Source: Frateuria_A sp035695185 (GTDB lineage: Bacteria > Pseudomonadota > Gammaproteobacteria > Xanthomonadales > Rhodanobacteraceae). From it: DNA of 64,000 bases. Location: assembly GCF_035695185.1 (NCBI RefSeq), contig NZ_DASSES010000219.1:1-64000 (forward strand), read 5' to 3'. How positions within the stretch are numbered: the stretch's first letter is position 1; each line of letters opens with the position of its first letter. The notes below the pieces were generated by a model. It was not told the DNA's origin. It made no database searches and was given only the letters and a program-made list of their open reading frames with translations. The position numbers were made by a program, and so were the translations under genes. Shown here one piece after another: positions 43,630 through 53,072 of the stretch.

Positions 43630-45714
43630 ATGCCCACCCGTCTCTCCGTTCCGGCCAGCCCCGCAGCCAGGATCCTATGGGTATCGATCGCCTTCGTCGG
43701 CGCCTACTGCCTGGGCGTGGTGGCGCTGCGCCGCGGCGAGCCGATCAATGCGATCTGGCTGGTCGCCGCGGCGATTGCCGTGTTCGTGATCGGCTACCGC
43801 TTCTACGGGCGCTTCGTCGAGCGTTGCGTGCTCCAGCTCGATCCGGGACGGGCCACACCGGCGATGCGCCACCCCGACGGACTGGACTACGTGCCGACCG
43901 ACAAGTGGGTGGTGTTCGGCCACCATTTCGCCGCGATCGCCGGCGCCGGCCCGCTGGTTGGCCCGGTGCTGGCGGCGCAGATGGGCTACCTGCCGGGCAC
44001 GCTGTGGATCCTCGCCGGCGTGGTATTCGCCGGCGCGGTGCAGGACTTCATGATCCTGGCGCTGTCGTTGCGCCGCGACGGGCGCTCGCTCGGCCACATG
44101 CTGCGCGAGGAGCTCGGTCCCGCGCCCGGCGTGGTGGCGATGTTCGGCGTGCTGGTGCTGATGATGATCGTGCTGGCGGTACTGGCGCTGGTGGTGGTCA
44201 AGGCACTCACGCACAGCCCGTGGGGCACCTTCACGGTGGCCGCCACCATCCCGATCGCGCTGCTGATGGGCGTGTACCTCCGCTGGCTGCGGCCCGGGCG
44301 CATCCTCGAGGTCTCGATCATTGGTCTATTGCTGCTGCTCGGCTCGATCTGGCTGGGTCGCTACGTGGCCGCATCGGCCACGCTGGCGCCGCTGTTCGAC
44401 TTCGACGCCAGGGCGCTGGCGTGGCTGTTGATCGGCTACGGCTTCTGCGCCTCGGTGCTGCCGGTGTGGCTGCTGCTGGCGCCACGCGATTACCTGTCGA
44501 CCTTTCTCAAGATCGGCACCATCGCGCTGCTGGCGCTGGCGATCTTCCTGGCCGCGCCGGTGTTGCAGATGGCCGCGGTCACGCGCTTCATCGACGGCAC
44601 CGGGCCGGTGTTCCAGGGCGACCTGTTCCCGTTCCTGTTCATCACCATCGCCTGCGGCGCGGTCTCGGGCTGGCATTCGATCATCGCCTCGGGCACCACC
44701 CCGAAGCTGCTCGCCAACGAGGGCGAGGCGCGCTTGGTCGGCTATGGCGGCATGCTGATGGAGGCGTTCGTGGCGATCATGGCGCTGGTGGCGGCCGCTT
44801 CGCTGCACCCGGGGGTGTATTTCGCGATGAATTCGCCGGCGGCGCTGATCGGCACGACCGCCGAGCATGCCGCGCAGACCATCAGCCAGTGGGGCTTCGT
44901 GGTCACGCCGGAGCAGCTCGTGCAGACGGCCAAAGACATCGGCGAGGCCAGCGTGCTCTCGCGCGCCGGCGGCGCACCGACGCTGGCGGTGGGCATGGCG
45001 CGGCTGCTGCACGAGATCCTGCCCGGCGGCGGCATGATGGCGTTCTGGTACCACTACGCGATCCTGTTCGAGGCGCTGTTCATCCTCACCACGGTGGACG
45101 CAGGCACGCGCGTGGGCCGGTTCATGATCCAGGAGATCGCCGGGCTCATCCACAAGCCGCTGCAGCAGACCGGTTCGTGGACCGGCAACCTGCTGGCCAC
45201 GGCCATCTGCGTGGGACTGTGGGGCTACTTCCTCTACCAGGGGGCGGTCGACCCGCTGGGCGGCATCAACACGCTGTGGCCGCTGTTCGGCATCGCCAAC
45301 CAGATGCTGGCGGCGATCGCGCTGATGCTCGCTACCGTCGTGGTGGTGAAGCTCAAGCGCGAGCGGTACGCGTGGGTGCCGGGGATCCCGGCGCTGTGGT
45401 TGATCGTGTGCACGCTGACGGCCGGTTACGAGAAGCTGGCCGGGCCGATCAGCTTTACCGCCGCGGCGCACAAGTATGCGGCGGCCGCCGCCGAAGGGCG
45501 CTTGCTGGCGCCGGCGAAGACCGCGGCGGACATGCAGCGCATCGTCACCAACAACGACGTGGATGCGGCGCTGACGGCCCTGTTCATGCTGCTGGTGCTG
45601 GCGATGGTGGGGTTCGCGCTGCGCACGATCGTGCGCGCCTGGCGCACCCACCACCCGACCGCGCACGAGGAGCCCTACGTACCGGTCGAGGCTGCCGCGG
45701 GGAGCACGCCATGA
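43630..45714 (+). CDS. cstA: Carbon starvation protein A (peptide/pyruvate transporter family)
   Basis: 694 residues from MPTRLSVPASPAARILWVSI; GAGGAGAAGCC precedes the ATG. About 16 transmembrane helices. Landmarks: RFYGRFVERCVLQLDPGRATPA, YVPTDKWVVFGHHFAAIAGAGPLVGP, VQDFMILALSLRRDGRSLG, the SGWHSIIASGTTPK motif and FEALFILTTVDAGTRVGRFM. CstA/BtsT-type proteins import peptides or pyruvate. The next gene overlaps its stop codon. No Crp or similar site was identified. Confidence 0.95.
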   Translation: MPTRLSVPASPAARILWVSIAFVGAYCLGVVALRRGEPINAIWLVAAAIAVFVIGYRFYGRFVERCVLQLDPGRATPAMRHPDGLDYVPTDKWVVFGHHFAAIAGAGPLVGPVLAAQMGYLPGTLWILAGVVFAGAVQDFMILALSLRRDGRSLGHMLREELGPAPGVVAMFGVLVLMMIVLAVLALVVVKALTHSPWGTFTVAATIPIALLMGVYLRWLRPGRILEVSIIGLLLLLGSIWLGRYVAASATLAPLFDFDARALAWLLIGYGFCASVLPVWLLLAPRDYLSTFLKIGTIALLALAIFLAAPVLQMAAVTRFIDGTGPVFQGDLFPFLFITIACGAVSGWHSIIASGTTPKLLANEGEARLVGYGGMLMEAFVAIMALVAAASLHPGVYFAMNSPAALIGTTAEHAAQTISQWGFVVTPEQLVQTAKDIGEASVLSRAGGAPTLAVGMARLLHEILPGGGMMAFWYHYAILFEALFILTTVDAGTRVGRFMIQEIAGLIHKPLQQTGSWTGNLLATAICVGLWGYFLYQGAVDPLGGINTLWPLFGIANQMLAAIALMLATVVVVKLKRERYAWVPGIPALWLIVCTLTAGYEKLAGPISFTAAAHKYAAAAAEGRLLAPAKTAADMQRIVTNNDVDAALTALFMLLVLAMVGFALRTIVRAWRTHHPTAHEEPYVPVEAAAGSTP

Positions 45715-45905
45715 AGCGCTCGCTTGGCGCCGCCTGGTCGCGGGCCGTGCAGGCGGCGCGCCTGTGTTGTGGCATACCCGACTACGACGCCTACGTACGC
45801 CACCTGCGTGCCCACCATCCGGAGCGTCCGGTGCCGAGCTACCCGGCCTTCTTCCGCCAGCGGCAGGAGGCGCGCTACAAGGGCACCGGCGGGCGCTGCT
45901 GCTGA
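45711..45905 (+). CDS. YbdD/YjiX-like small protein (DUF466) paired with cstA
   Basis: 64 residues, MKRSLGAAWSRAVQAARLCC. It starts in an ATGA overlap with the cstA stop, the usual gene pair. Family features are GIPDYDAYVRHLRAHHPERPVPSYPAFFRQRQEARY and the terminal Cys-Cys. YbdD-like proteins accompany CstA and are thought to support transport; the mechanism is not settled. Confidence 0.92.
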   Translation: MKRSLGAAWSRAVQAARLCCGIPDYDAYVRHLRAHHPERPVPSYPAFFRQRQEARYKGTGGRCC

Positions 45906-45981
45906 AGCATTCGCGTAGCACGCGAGTCCGCGCGACCGCCATGCACCCGGGTCGCGCACGGGTGCGCTGCTACACGGGTCG

Positions 45982-46881
45982 CTAGACCTCGTGGTGCCTG
46001 GCCTCGGCGTCGAGCGCCACACCGGGCCGGGGCGCCAGCTCCACCAGGTACATCGCGCCCAGTACCAGCGCGCCACCGGCCAGCATGCGCCAGCTCGGCG
46101 CATCCACGCCCAGCGCCACCGCGAAGCCCGCGGCGAACACCGGCTCGGTGGTCATCACGATCGCCGCGCGTGCCGATGGCAGGTGCGCCTGCGCCCAGGT
46201 CTGCACCAGCATGGCGCCGGCGCCGGCCACCAGCGCCATGTACAGCACCGCCAGCCAGGCCGGTCCGTCCGGCGGCAGTGCCGGGCCCCGCGGCGCGGTG
46301 GCGAGCAGGCAGATCACGGCGATCGCCACCACCTGGACCGCCGACATGCCGACCGCATCCTGCTCGCGCGACCAGCGCCCCAGCCCCACGATGTGCAAGG
46401 CATAGAGCGCGGCCGAGGCCAGCGTGAGCCACACGCCCGGGTCGACCGAGATGCCATGCAGCGACAGCAGCGCCAGCCCGCCGGTCGCCAGCACCACCGC
46501 CAGCCAGACCACGCCCGCGACTCGCTCCCGCAGCAACAGCCAGGCGAGGATCGGCGTGAACACCACATACATGCCGGTCGCGAACCCGCTGACGCTCGGC
46601 GCGATCAGCTTCAGGCCCCAGGTCTGCAGCAACTGGGCGGCACCGTAGACGACGCCCAGCAGCAGCGCGCGGCCGACCTGCCCGCGCGGCAGCCGCCACA
46701 CCGGGCGCGCGAACAGCACCAGCATCGCCAGCGCCGCCACGGCAAAGCGCACGGCGAGGAAATCGACCACCCGCATGCGGCCGACCACATCCTTGATCAG
46801 CACGAAGGTGGAGCCCCACACCGCAGTCAGCGCGAGCAGGCCGAGCGTGGCGGCGAAGGTGCGCGGCCGGGTGCCGGTCAT
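45982..46881 (-). CDS. EamA/DMT-family transporter
   Basis: 299 residues from MTGTRPRTFAATLGLLALTA. Ten helices in two EamA repeats; ALTAVWGSTFVLIKDV and RFAVAALAMLVLFA at the first, VVAGAGAMLVQTWAQAHLPSARAAIVMTTEPVFAA at the second. These are drug/metabolite exporters with unpredictable substrates. It follows the glycosyltransferase by 16 bases on the same strand. Confidence 0.9.
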   Translation of the reverse strand: MTGTRPRTFAATLGLLALTAVWGSTFVLIKDVVGRMRVVDFLAVRFAVAALAMLVLFARPVWRLPRGQVGRALLLGVVYGAAQLLQTWGLKLIAPSVSGFATGMYVVFTPILAWLLLRERVAGVVWLAVVLATGGLALLSLHGISVDPGVWLTLASAALYALHIVGLGRWSREQDAVGMSAVQVVAIAVICLLATAPRGPALPPDGPAWLAVLYMALVAGAGAMLVQTWAQAHLPSARAAIVMTTEPVFAAGFAVALGVDAPSWRMLAGGALVLGAMYLVELAPRPGVALDAEARHHEV

Positions 46882-46897
46882 GGCGGGAGGCACGGGG

Positions 46898-47788
46898 TCA
46901 CGCCGCCCGGCGCGACGCCCTGGCCAGGCGCCAGAGCTGCCCCGGCACCTGCGCCGCGAAGTGCGCCCAGATACCCAGCCACACGACGCCGGCCACCAGC
47001 GGGTTGCGCGCGGCGGGGTCGAACTTGCGGAACCACCGCCACATGCCGCGGTGCTTGTGGCGGCTGACGAACACCGGCCGGTGGCGGCTCGAGCCACCCT
47101 TGCCGTGCAGCACGCGCACGTCGCCCGCCAGCAACACCGCGTAGCCCGCATCACGGGCACGCCGGCACAGGTCCAGGTCCTCGCAATGCAGGAAGTAGGC
47201 CTCGTCGAAACCGCCGAGCTGCTCGAACACCTTGCGCGGCAGCAGCATCAACGCGCCGGAGACCGCCTCGGCGCCGACCACACCGCCCGGGATGCCGCCA
47301 TCGATGTTCATCCCGCCGCGCGTGCCGAACAGCGTCGCCAGCGCCTGGCGCAGCAGCGGGTCGCGCCGGTACGAGGCCGGGTCCGGGGTGCCGTCGGCGG
47401 CGCACACCACCGCGCCGACGATGCCGGCCTGCGGATGCTCGTCGAGGACGTCGAGCATGCGGGCCAGCGTGCCGGGTTCGAGCAGGCAGTCGGGGTTGAG
47501 CACCAGCAGGTGTTCACCCTTCGCCACCGCGGCGGCGCGGTTTACCGCCGGGCCGAAGCCGAGGTTGGCGCGGTTGTAGATCACCTTGAGCCGCGGCTCG
47601 GCGGCGTGATCGCGTTCGATCGACTGCGGCATCCCGTCGTCCGAGCCATTGTCGATCAGGATCAGCTCCAGCGGCACCGTACTGTCGAGCGCCCGCTGCA
47701 CGCAGTCGCGCAGGGATGGGCCGCTGTCGGCACACACCACGATCACGCTGACTGGCAGCATCCGTGCGAGGGGAATGGGGGTAGACAC
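46898..47788 (-). CDS. Family 2 glycosyltransferase
   Basis: 296 residues, cytosolic face. Nucleotide-sugar fold: VSVIVVCADSGPSLRDCV, ELILIDNGSDDG, NRANLGFGPAVNRA and LVLNPDCLLEPG (the Asp-x-Asp position reads PDC). GGFDEAYFLHCEDLDLCRRARDAG carries the catalytic-base ED. This pattern is the rhamnosyl-type subgroup. Acceptor unknown. It lies 16 bases before the EamA gene and just after the composite repeat region. Confidence 0.9.
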   Translation of the reverse strand: MSTPIPLARMLPVSVIVVCADSGPSLRDCVQRALDSTVPLELILIDNGSDDGMPQSIERDHAAEPRLKVIYNRANLGFGPAVNRAAAVAKGEHLLVLNPDCLLEPGTLARMLDVLDEHPQAGIVGAVVCAADGTPDPASYRRDPLLRQALATLFGTRGGMNIDGGIPGGVVGAEAVSGALMLLPRKVFEQLGGFDEAYFLHCEDLDLCRRARDAGYAVLLAGDVRVLHGKGGSSRHRPVFVSRHKHRGMWRWFRKFDPAARNPLVAGVVWLGIWAHFAAQVPGQLWRLARASRRAA

Positions 47789-47849
47789 CCGGCAAGTATG
47801 CGGGAGGTGAGGAGGCGGGAGAACTGCCTGCGGGTTTCCCGCGAGCCCC

Positions 47850-47889
47850 GGCCCCTCACCCCAACCCTCTCCCCGGAGGGGAGAGGGAG
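47850..47889. repeat. GC-rich palindromic repeat before the glycosyltransferase gene
   Basis: CGGCCCCTCACCCCAACC then CTCTCCCCGGAGGGGAGAGG. Inverted relative to the copy at 9541-9580, with which it shares the CCCCTCACCCCAACCCTC word. It is a member of the dispersed family. Confidence 0.7.
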
Positions 47890-47908
47890 CCAGTTCGCCG
47901 CAGGTTTA

Positions 47909-47992
47909 CGCCTCCCGTTCTGCCTCCCGTTCTGCCTCCCGCTCTGCCTTTCGCTCTGCCTTTCGCTCTGCCTTTCGCTCCGCCTTTCGCTC
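47909..47992. repeat. Tandem array of seven 12-base units
   Basis: Seven in-register copies: three like TGCCTCCCGTTC and four like TGCCTTTCGCTC. Reading the minus strand they encode the tetrapeptides ERKA and EREA. Units within each type are almost identical, so the array arose by slippage. It abuts the GC-rich repeat at 47850 on one side and the hairpin element below on the other. Confidence 0.9.
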
Positions 47993-48310
47993 TTCTGAAA
48001 AGTGCGCGCCGGAAGCGCGCTGCTCTTCCGGGTCCCCTATGGCGCGGCGGGCGGGTGGTGAAAAGGCCCGAAGGGTGGCCGGCAGGACGCCGGCCAGTTT
48101 TTCGTCGGGGCTTCGAGCCCCGTCGAAAAACCCCGCCACCCGCACGCGCACCCGAAGGGCGCGCCATCGGGGTGCCCTTCTCTTTGGTTACTTTCTCTTG
48201 GGCAAGCAAGAGAAAGTGACTCGGGCGCCGACCGGCGTCCGAAAGCTCTTGCTCTTTTCCCAATCAAGTCCGAGGCGAGCCACGCCTCCGCACGCCCCCG
48301 CACGCCCACC
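47993..48310. repeat. Composite dispersed element with two strong hairpins
   Basis: No convincing gene in this stretch (the whole 47789-48330 spacer is 542 bases). Arms TTTTTCG-T-CGGGGCT (48098-48112) and the complement (48116-48130) give a long stem with a TTCG-like loop. ACTTTCTCTTG (48190-48200) pairs with CAAGAGAAAGT (48207-48217), 11 bp. The segment CCCTTCTCTTTGGTTACT next to it is a word I associate with a repeat family scattered through Xanthomonadaceae genomes, often misannotated as small proteins. Confidence 0.6.
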
Positions 48311-48330
48311 CACGGGGAAAGCGAGCAAGG

Positions 48331-49029
48331 TCAGCGGCTACCCAAAACTTCGCGCCAGGCCATCGCAGGCCCGGTCCCGCGAGCCAGCCACGGACCGTCG
48401 TGCCACCCACACAGCTCCCATCCACGCAAGCGATAGTCGCGCCCATGGTCGCGGTCGAGCAGCAAGACACCACGCGACGTGCGCGCAATGAACCAGCGAC
48501 CATCGGGACTGAACGACGCCCACGCCTGCACACGTTCCACCGTCGCGTCGGCCAGCACGAAGCGGCCCGAATCCCAGCGGGCCTCGCCGCCTCGCGGGTC
48601 CGGGCAGATGCCTTCGCACCACTGCGGTGGCGCCAGCTCCACGACCTCCGCCGTCGGCCCGATCGGCGCCAGCGCCAGGCTCGGCCAGTCGCGCAGTTCC
48701 GGTTGCGCGACCTGCTCGCGCCGCCCGCGATCGAGCCAGGCCTCCAGGCCGGCCAGCAGGGTGAACCCGGCCAGCGCGCCCAGCAGCGCCATCGCCCAGG
48801 CGAAAGCGCCGCCGCCCAGCGCCCGCTGCAACGCGAAAAGCACGCCGGGCAGGCCCCAGCGCAGGGCCCGGCGCAGCAGTGGCGCGTGCCTCTCCAGGCG
48901 ATCGGTGGCGAACAGCAGCACCGCCGCGATCGCCAGCAACAAGGGCAGCCCCAACCACCACGGCAACACGGCCAGTGCCAGCAGCCAGGCCGGCGCGTAA
49001 ACCCAGCGGGCGGTCACGCCCGCTTTCAC
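48331..49029 (-). CDS. Hypothetical protein with N-terminal hydrophobic segments
   Basis: About 232 residues if started at the GTG at 49029; an ATG at 49065 inside purL is also possible, neither with a good ribosome site. The N-terminal third has two or three hydrophobic segments (WLLALAVLPWWLGLPLLLAIAAVLLFA and FAWAMALLGALAGFTLLAG). The C-terminal part is soluble with WASFSPDGRWFIARTSRGVLLLD, a WD/beta-propeller-like strand pattern. No family recognised. Immediately downstream of purL on the same strand. Confidence 0.6.
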   Translation of the reverse strand: MKAGVTARWVYAPAWLLALAVLPWWLGLPLLLAIAAVLLFATDRLERHAPLLRRALRWGLPGVLFALQRALGGGAFAWAMALLGALAGFTLLAGLEAWLDRGRREQVAQPELRDWPSLALAPIGPTAEVVELAPPQWCEGICPDPRGGEARWDSGRFVLADATVERVQAWASFSPDGRWFIARTSRGVLLLDRDHGRDYRLRGWELCGWHDGPWLARGTGPAMAWREVLGSR

Positions 49030-49042
49030 CGGCGATACCCGC

Positions 49043-52000
49043 TCAGCCGCACCACACCCGCGCATTGCGGAACATGCGCATCCACGGCGAGTCCTCGCCC
49101 CAGCTCTCCGGATGCCAGCTCAGCTGCACGGTGCGGAACACCCGCTCCGGGTGCGGCATCAGGATCGTCACGCGCCCGTCGGCCGCCGTGAAGCCGGCTA
49201 GGCCGCCCGGCGACCCGTTCGGGTTGAGCGGGTAGTTCTCGGTCGGACGGCCGCGGTTGTCGACGAAGCGCACCGCCGCCTGCGCCTTGGACGGGCTGCA
49301 GGCGTAGGGGAAGCTGACCCGGCCCTCGCCGTGCGCCACCGCCACCGGGATGCGCGAGCCGGCCATGCCCTTGAAGAACAGGCTCGGCGAGTCGAGCACC
49401 TCGAGCGTCGCCAGGCGCGCCTCGTACTGCTCGGAGGCGTTGCGCACGAACTTCGGCCAGTGCTTGGCGCCGGGGATGATGTCCTTCAGCTGCGACAGCA
49501 TCTGGCAGCCGTTGCAGGCGCCCAGCGCGAACTTCGAGGGATCGTTGAAGAACGCCTCGAACTGCGCGCGCATTGCATCGTTGTACAGGATCGAGGTGGC
49601 CCAGCCGCGGCCGGCACCGAGCACGTCGCCATAGGAGAAACCGCCGCAGGCGGCGAAGCCGCGGAAGTCGGCCAGCTTGTGGCGACCGCTGGCGAGGTCG
49701 GACATGTGCACGTCGACCGCGTCGAAGCCGGCGCGGGTGAACGCTGCGGCCATTTCGACCTGGCCGTTGACGCCCTGCTCGCGCAGGATGGCCACGCGCG
49801 GCCGCGCGCCCTGGCCGATGTACGCCGCGGCGACGTCCTCGGCCGGGTTGAAGCTGAGCTTCGGGCTCACGCCCGGATCGGCGTCGTCCAGGCGCCACTC
49901 CAGTTCGGCGTTGGCGCTGGCCGGATTGTCGCGGCGGCACTGCATGGCATGGCTGGTCTGGTTCCAGGCGCCGAACAGCTGCGTCCAGTTCCACTTGAAC
50001 ACGGTCTCGTTGCCCAGGAAGAGCTTGATGCCGAGCTTTTCCTTGGGCCGGCCGATGCGGTGACTCATGCCAGCCAGGCCATGCTTGACCAGCAGTGCCT
50101 CGAACGCCTCGCGGTTGGCGCGGGCCACCTGCAGCACTGCACCGAGTTCCTCGTTGAACAGTGCGCGCAGCGTCGCCTCGGCCCAGCCGTCCAGGTGGAT
50201 CTCCAGGCCGCAATGGCCAGCGAAGGCCATCTCCAGCAGGGTCACCAGCACGCCGCCATCGGAGCGGTCGTGATAGGCCAGCACCAGCCCGGCGCGGTTG
50301 GCTTCCTGCACCAGCTCGAACAGTGCGCGCAGGCGCTTGGGATCATCCAGGTCCGGCGGCACGCCGCCGCCGCGGTTGAACACCTGGGTCAGCACCGAGC
50401 CGCCCAGTCGATCACGGCCGGCCCCCAGGTCGAGCAGCCAAAGGTCGGAGTCGCCGCGGTCAAGCTTGATCTGCGGCGTGAGCGTGCGACGCACGTCGTC
50501 GACCCGCGCGAAGCCGGTGATCACCAGCGACACCGGCGCCACCGTACGCTGCGCTTGCTCGCCGTCCTGCCACACGGTCTGCATGGAGAGCGAGTCCTTG
50601 CCGACCGGAATGGCGATGTCCAGCGCCGGGCACAGCTCCATGCCCACCGCCTTGACCGCGTCGAACAGGGCGGCGTCTTCGCCCGGGTGGTTGACCGCGG
50701 CCATCCAGTTGGCCGACAGGCGAATCTCCCCCAGTGAAGCGATCGGTGCTGCGGCCAGGTTGGTGATCGCCTCGCCGACCGCCAGTCGCGCGGCGTCGGC
50801 GCTGGAGAGCAGCGCCACCGGCGCGCGCTCGGCCATCGCCATGGCCTCGCCCTGGTAGCCGTCGAAGTCGGTCAGCGTGACCGCGCAGTCGGCCACCGGC
50901 ACCTGCCACGGGCCGACCATCGGGTCGCGGTGGTTGAGGCCGCCGACGGTGCGGTCGCCGATGGTGATCAGGAAATTCTTGCTGCCGACGGTCGGCAGGT
51001 GCAGCACGCGCTGCACGGCCTCGTCCATGCCGATGCCGGACAGGTCCGGCAACAGGTCCACGCGCGGCTTGATCCGCTGCGCATCCCGGTGCATGCGGGG
51101 CGGCTTGCCGAACAGCACGTCCATCGGCAGGTCGATCACGGTGAGGGCGCGGCGCGGGTCGGTCACGCGCAGCGTACGCTCGGCGGTGGCGGTGCCGACC
51201 ACCGCGTAGGGGCAGCGTTCGCGCTTGCAGTAGGCCTCGAACTCGGCGAGGTCTTGCGGCGCGATGCCGAGCACGTAGCGTTCCTGCGATTCGTTGCTCC
51301 ACACCTGCATGGGCGACAGCGAGGGGTCATCGCAGGGCACCCTGGACAGGTCGATCTCCCCGCCGACGCCCGCGTCGTTGAGCAGCTCGGGGATCGCGTT
51401 GGACAGGCCGCCGGCGCCGACGTCGTGGATGCTGACGATCGGGTTGGCCTCGCCACGCATCCAGCAGCTGTCGATCACCTGCTGGCAGCGCCGCTCCATC
51501 TCGGCGTTGTCGCGCTGGACCGAGGCGAAATCGAGCTCCGCGCTGGAGGCGCCGGAAGCAACCGAGGACGCCGCGCCTCCGCCCAGGCCGATCAGCATGG
51601 CCGGGCCGCCCAGCACGATCACCGCGTGGCCTGGCTGGATCTCGCGCTTCTGCACGTGGTCATGGCGGATGTTGGCCAGGCCGCCGGCGATCATGATCGG
51701 CTTGTCGTAGCCGCGACGCACGCCGGCTTCGCCGGTCTCGTGCTCGTAGGTGCGGAAGTAGCCACCCAGGCAGGGGCGGCCGAATTCGTTGTTGAACGCG
51801 GCGGCGCCGAGCGGGCCGTCGCGCATGATCTCGAAGGCGCTGGCCATCCGCGGCGGCAGCGGGCGGTTCACCTCCCACGGCTGCGGCGCGCCGGGGATGC
51901 GCAGGTCGGACACCGAGAAGCCGGTCAGGCCGGCCTTCGGCTTGGCCCCGCGGCCGGTCGCGCCCTCGTCGCGGATCTCGCCACCCGCACCGGTGGCCGC

Positions 52001-52903
52001 ACCGGGCCAGGGGGCGATCGCGGTCGGATGGTTGTGCGTCTCGACCTTGATCGCGTAGTCGACCTGTTCATCGTGCTGGCGCCAGGCCCCCTCGCCATCG
52101 GTGAAGAACCGCCGCCCGTGGTGGCCCTCGATTACCGCGGCGTTGTCCTTGTAGGCCGACAGCGTGTGCGCGGGCGAGCGCTGGTGCGTGTGCTTGATCA
52201 TGGCGAACAGGCTCTTGTCCTGTTCCTCGCCATCGATCGTCCAGCTGGCGTTGAACACCTTGTGGCGGCAGTGCTCGGAATTGGCCTGGGCGAACATGAA
52301 CAGTTCGGCGTCGGTGGGGTCGCGGCCCAGCTCGGCGTAGCGTTCCGCCAGGTACTCGATCTCGTCATCGGCCAGGGCCAGGCCCAGGCGGGCGTTGGCG
52401 GCGGCGAGCGCCGCGCGTGGGTCGCCGCCCAGTTCGATGTGCACTAGGTCGCCCGGCGTGCCGGCCAGGAACAGGCCCTGCGCCTGGTCCAGATCGGTCA
52501 GCACCGACTCGGTCATCGGGTCGTGGAGCACCGCCAGCACGGCCTCGTGGTCAGGCGTACCGGCGTCCGGCAGGCCGGCCACCTGCCAGGCGATGCCGCG
52601 CTCGACGCGGCGCACGTCGAAGCCGGCACCGTGCAGGATGTCCGTGGCCTTGCTCGACCAGGGCGAAATGGTCCCCAGCCGCGGCACCGTCCACAGCGTG
52701 GCGGACTCGGGCGTGGCGTCCCTGGCCTCCAGCACTTCCAGCAGGCGCCTGCGTTCGGCGCCTTCGGGCGCGTGGCCGGCATCGAGCACGTAGACGAACC
52801 AGGAGGCCTGGACACGTACGCCGCGGTGCACCGCATCGAGGCGGGCGTTCAGGCGGTCCAGGCGAAACGGCGAAAGGGCGCTCTGCCCGTCGAAAGCGAT
52901 CAT
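49043..52903 (-). CDS. purL: Phosphoribosylformylglycinamidine synthase (large type)
   Basis: 1286 residues, the single-chain gammaproteobacterial form. It makes FGAM from FGAR, glutamine and ATP in purine synthesis. N-terminal PurS-like part, then two AIR-synthase-like halves (VETHNHPTAIAPWPGAATG, VVGTATAERTL, GKDSLSMQT), then a C-terminal glutaminase domain: FAACGGFSYGDVLGAG, nucleophile in FALGACNGCQML, and MPHPERVFR. Preceded on its 5' side by a hairpin region and dsbC. Confidence 0.97.
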   Translation of the reverse strand: MIAFDGQSALSPFRLDRLNARLDAVHRGVRVQASWFVYVLDAGHAPEGAERRRLLEVLEARDATPESATLWTVPRLGTISPWSSKATDILHGAGFDVRRVERGIAWQVAGLPDAGTPDHEAVLAVLHDPMTESVLTDLDQAQGLFLAGTPGDLVHIELGGDPRAALAAANARLGLALADDEIEYLAERYAELGRDPTDAELFMFAQANSEHCRHKVFNASWTIDGEEQDKSLFAMIKHTHQRSPAHTLSAYKDNAAVIEGHHGRRFFTDGEGAWRQHDEQVDYAIKVETHNHPTAIAPWPGAATGAGGEIRDEGATGRGAKPKAGLTGFSVSDLRIPGAPQPWEVNRPLPPRMASAFEIMRDGPLGAAAFNNEFGRPCLGGYFRTYEHETGEAGVRRGYDKPIMIAGGLANIRHDHVQKREIQPGHAVIVLGGPAMLIGLGGGAASSVASGASSAELDFASVQRDNAEMERRCQQVIDSCWMRGEANPIVSIHDVGAGGLSNAIPELLNDAGVGGEIDLSRVPCDDPSLSPMQVWSNESQERYVLGIAPQDLAEFEAYCKRERCPYAVVGTATAERTLRVTDPRRALTVIDLPMDVLFGKPPRMHRDAQRIKPRVDLLPDLSGIGMDEAVQRVLHLPTVGSKNFLITIGDRTVGGLNHRDPMVGPWQVPVADCAVTLTDFDGYQGEAMAMAERAPVALLSSADAARLAVGEAITNLAAAPIASLGEIRLSANWMAAVNHPGEDAALFDAVKAVGMELCPALDIAIPVGKDSLSMQTVWQDGEQAQRTVAPVSLVITGFARVDDVRRTLTPQIKLDRGDSDLWLLDLGAGRDRLGGSVLTQVFNRGGGVPPDLDDPKRLRALFELVQEANRAGLVLAYHDRSDGGVLVTLLEMAFAGHCGLEIHLDGWAEATLRALFNEELGAVLQVARANREAFEALLVKHGLAGMSHRIGRPKEKLGIKLFLGNETVFKWNWTQLFGAWNQTSHAMQCRRDNPASANAELEWRLDDADPGVSPKLSFNPAEDVAAAYIGQGARPRVAILREQGVNGQVEMAAAFTRAGFDAVDVHMSDLASGRHKLADFRGFAACGGFSYGDVLGAGRGWATSILYNDAMRAQFEAFFNDPSKFALGACNGCQMLSQLKDIIPGAKHWPKFVRNASEQYEARLATLEVLDSPSLFFKGMAGSRIPVAVAHGEGRVSFPYACSPSKAQAAVRFVDNRGRPTENYPLNPNGSPGGLAGFTAADGRVTILMPHPERVFRTVQLSWHPESWGEDSPWMRMFRNARVWCG

Positions 52904-53025
52904 GCGGGGGGATTCGGCGCGTGGAAGGAAAGCGCCCTATTCTACCCGATGCCGCCGGGTGACCCGTCTACGGGCCGCCGGCGGCAGTCGATCAGGCGGC
53001 CTGGTCCATGGCGGCAGAACGCCCC

Positions 53026-53064
53026 GGCGCGACCACCATCCCGGTCGCGCCCGAGGGCGCGACC
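53026..53064 (-). other. Alternative hairpins between dsbC and purL
   Basis: GGCGCGACC at 53026-53034 pairs with its complement at 53043-53051 (9-bp arms, 8-base loop). A second GGCGCGACC at 53056-53064 can pair with the same middle arm, leaving two alternative stems just after the dsbC stop. There is no T run, so a factor-independent terminator is not supported. It may separate dsbC and purL transcripts. Confidence 0.45.
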
Positions 53065-53072
53065 ATGGGAGG

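Noticed and set aside
42840..45905. A 1021-residue plus-strand frame across cstA
   Set aside because: Only its last 64 residues (YbdD-like) are real; the remainder is cstA read in the wrong frame.
47909..47992. CRISPR array
   Set aside because: The seven 12-base units are contiguous with no spacers, and no cas gene is present.
47906..48151. An 81-residue ERKA/EREA repeat protein
   Set aside because: It lies wholly in repeat DNA with hairpins and has no ribosome site. Kept as a repeat rather than a gene, but noted as a finding.
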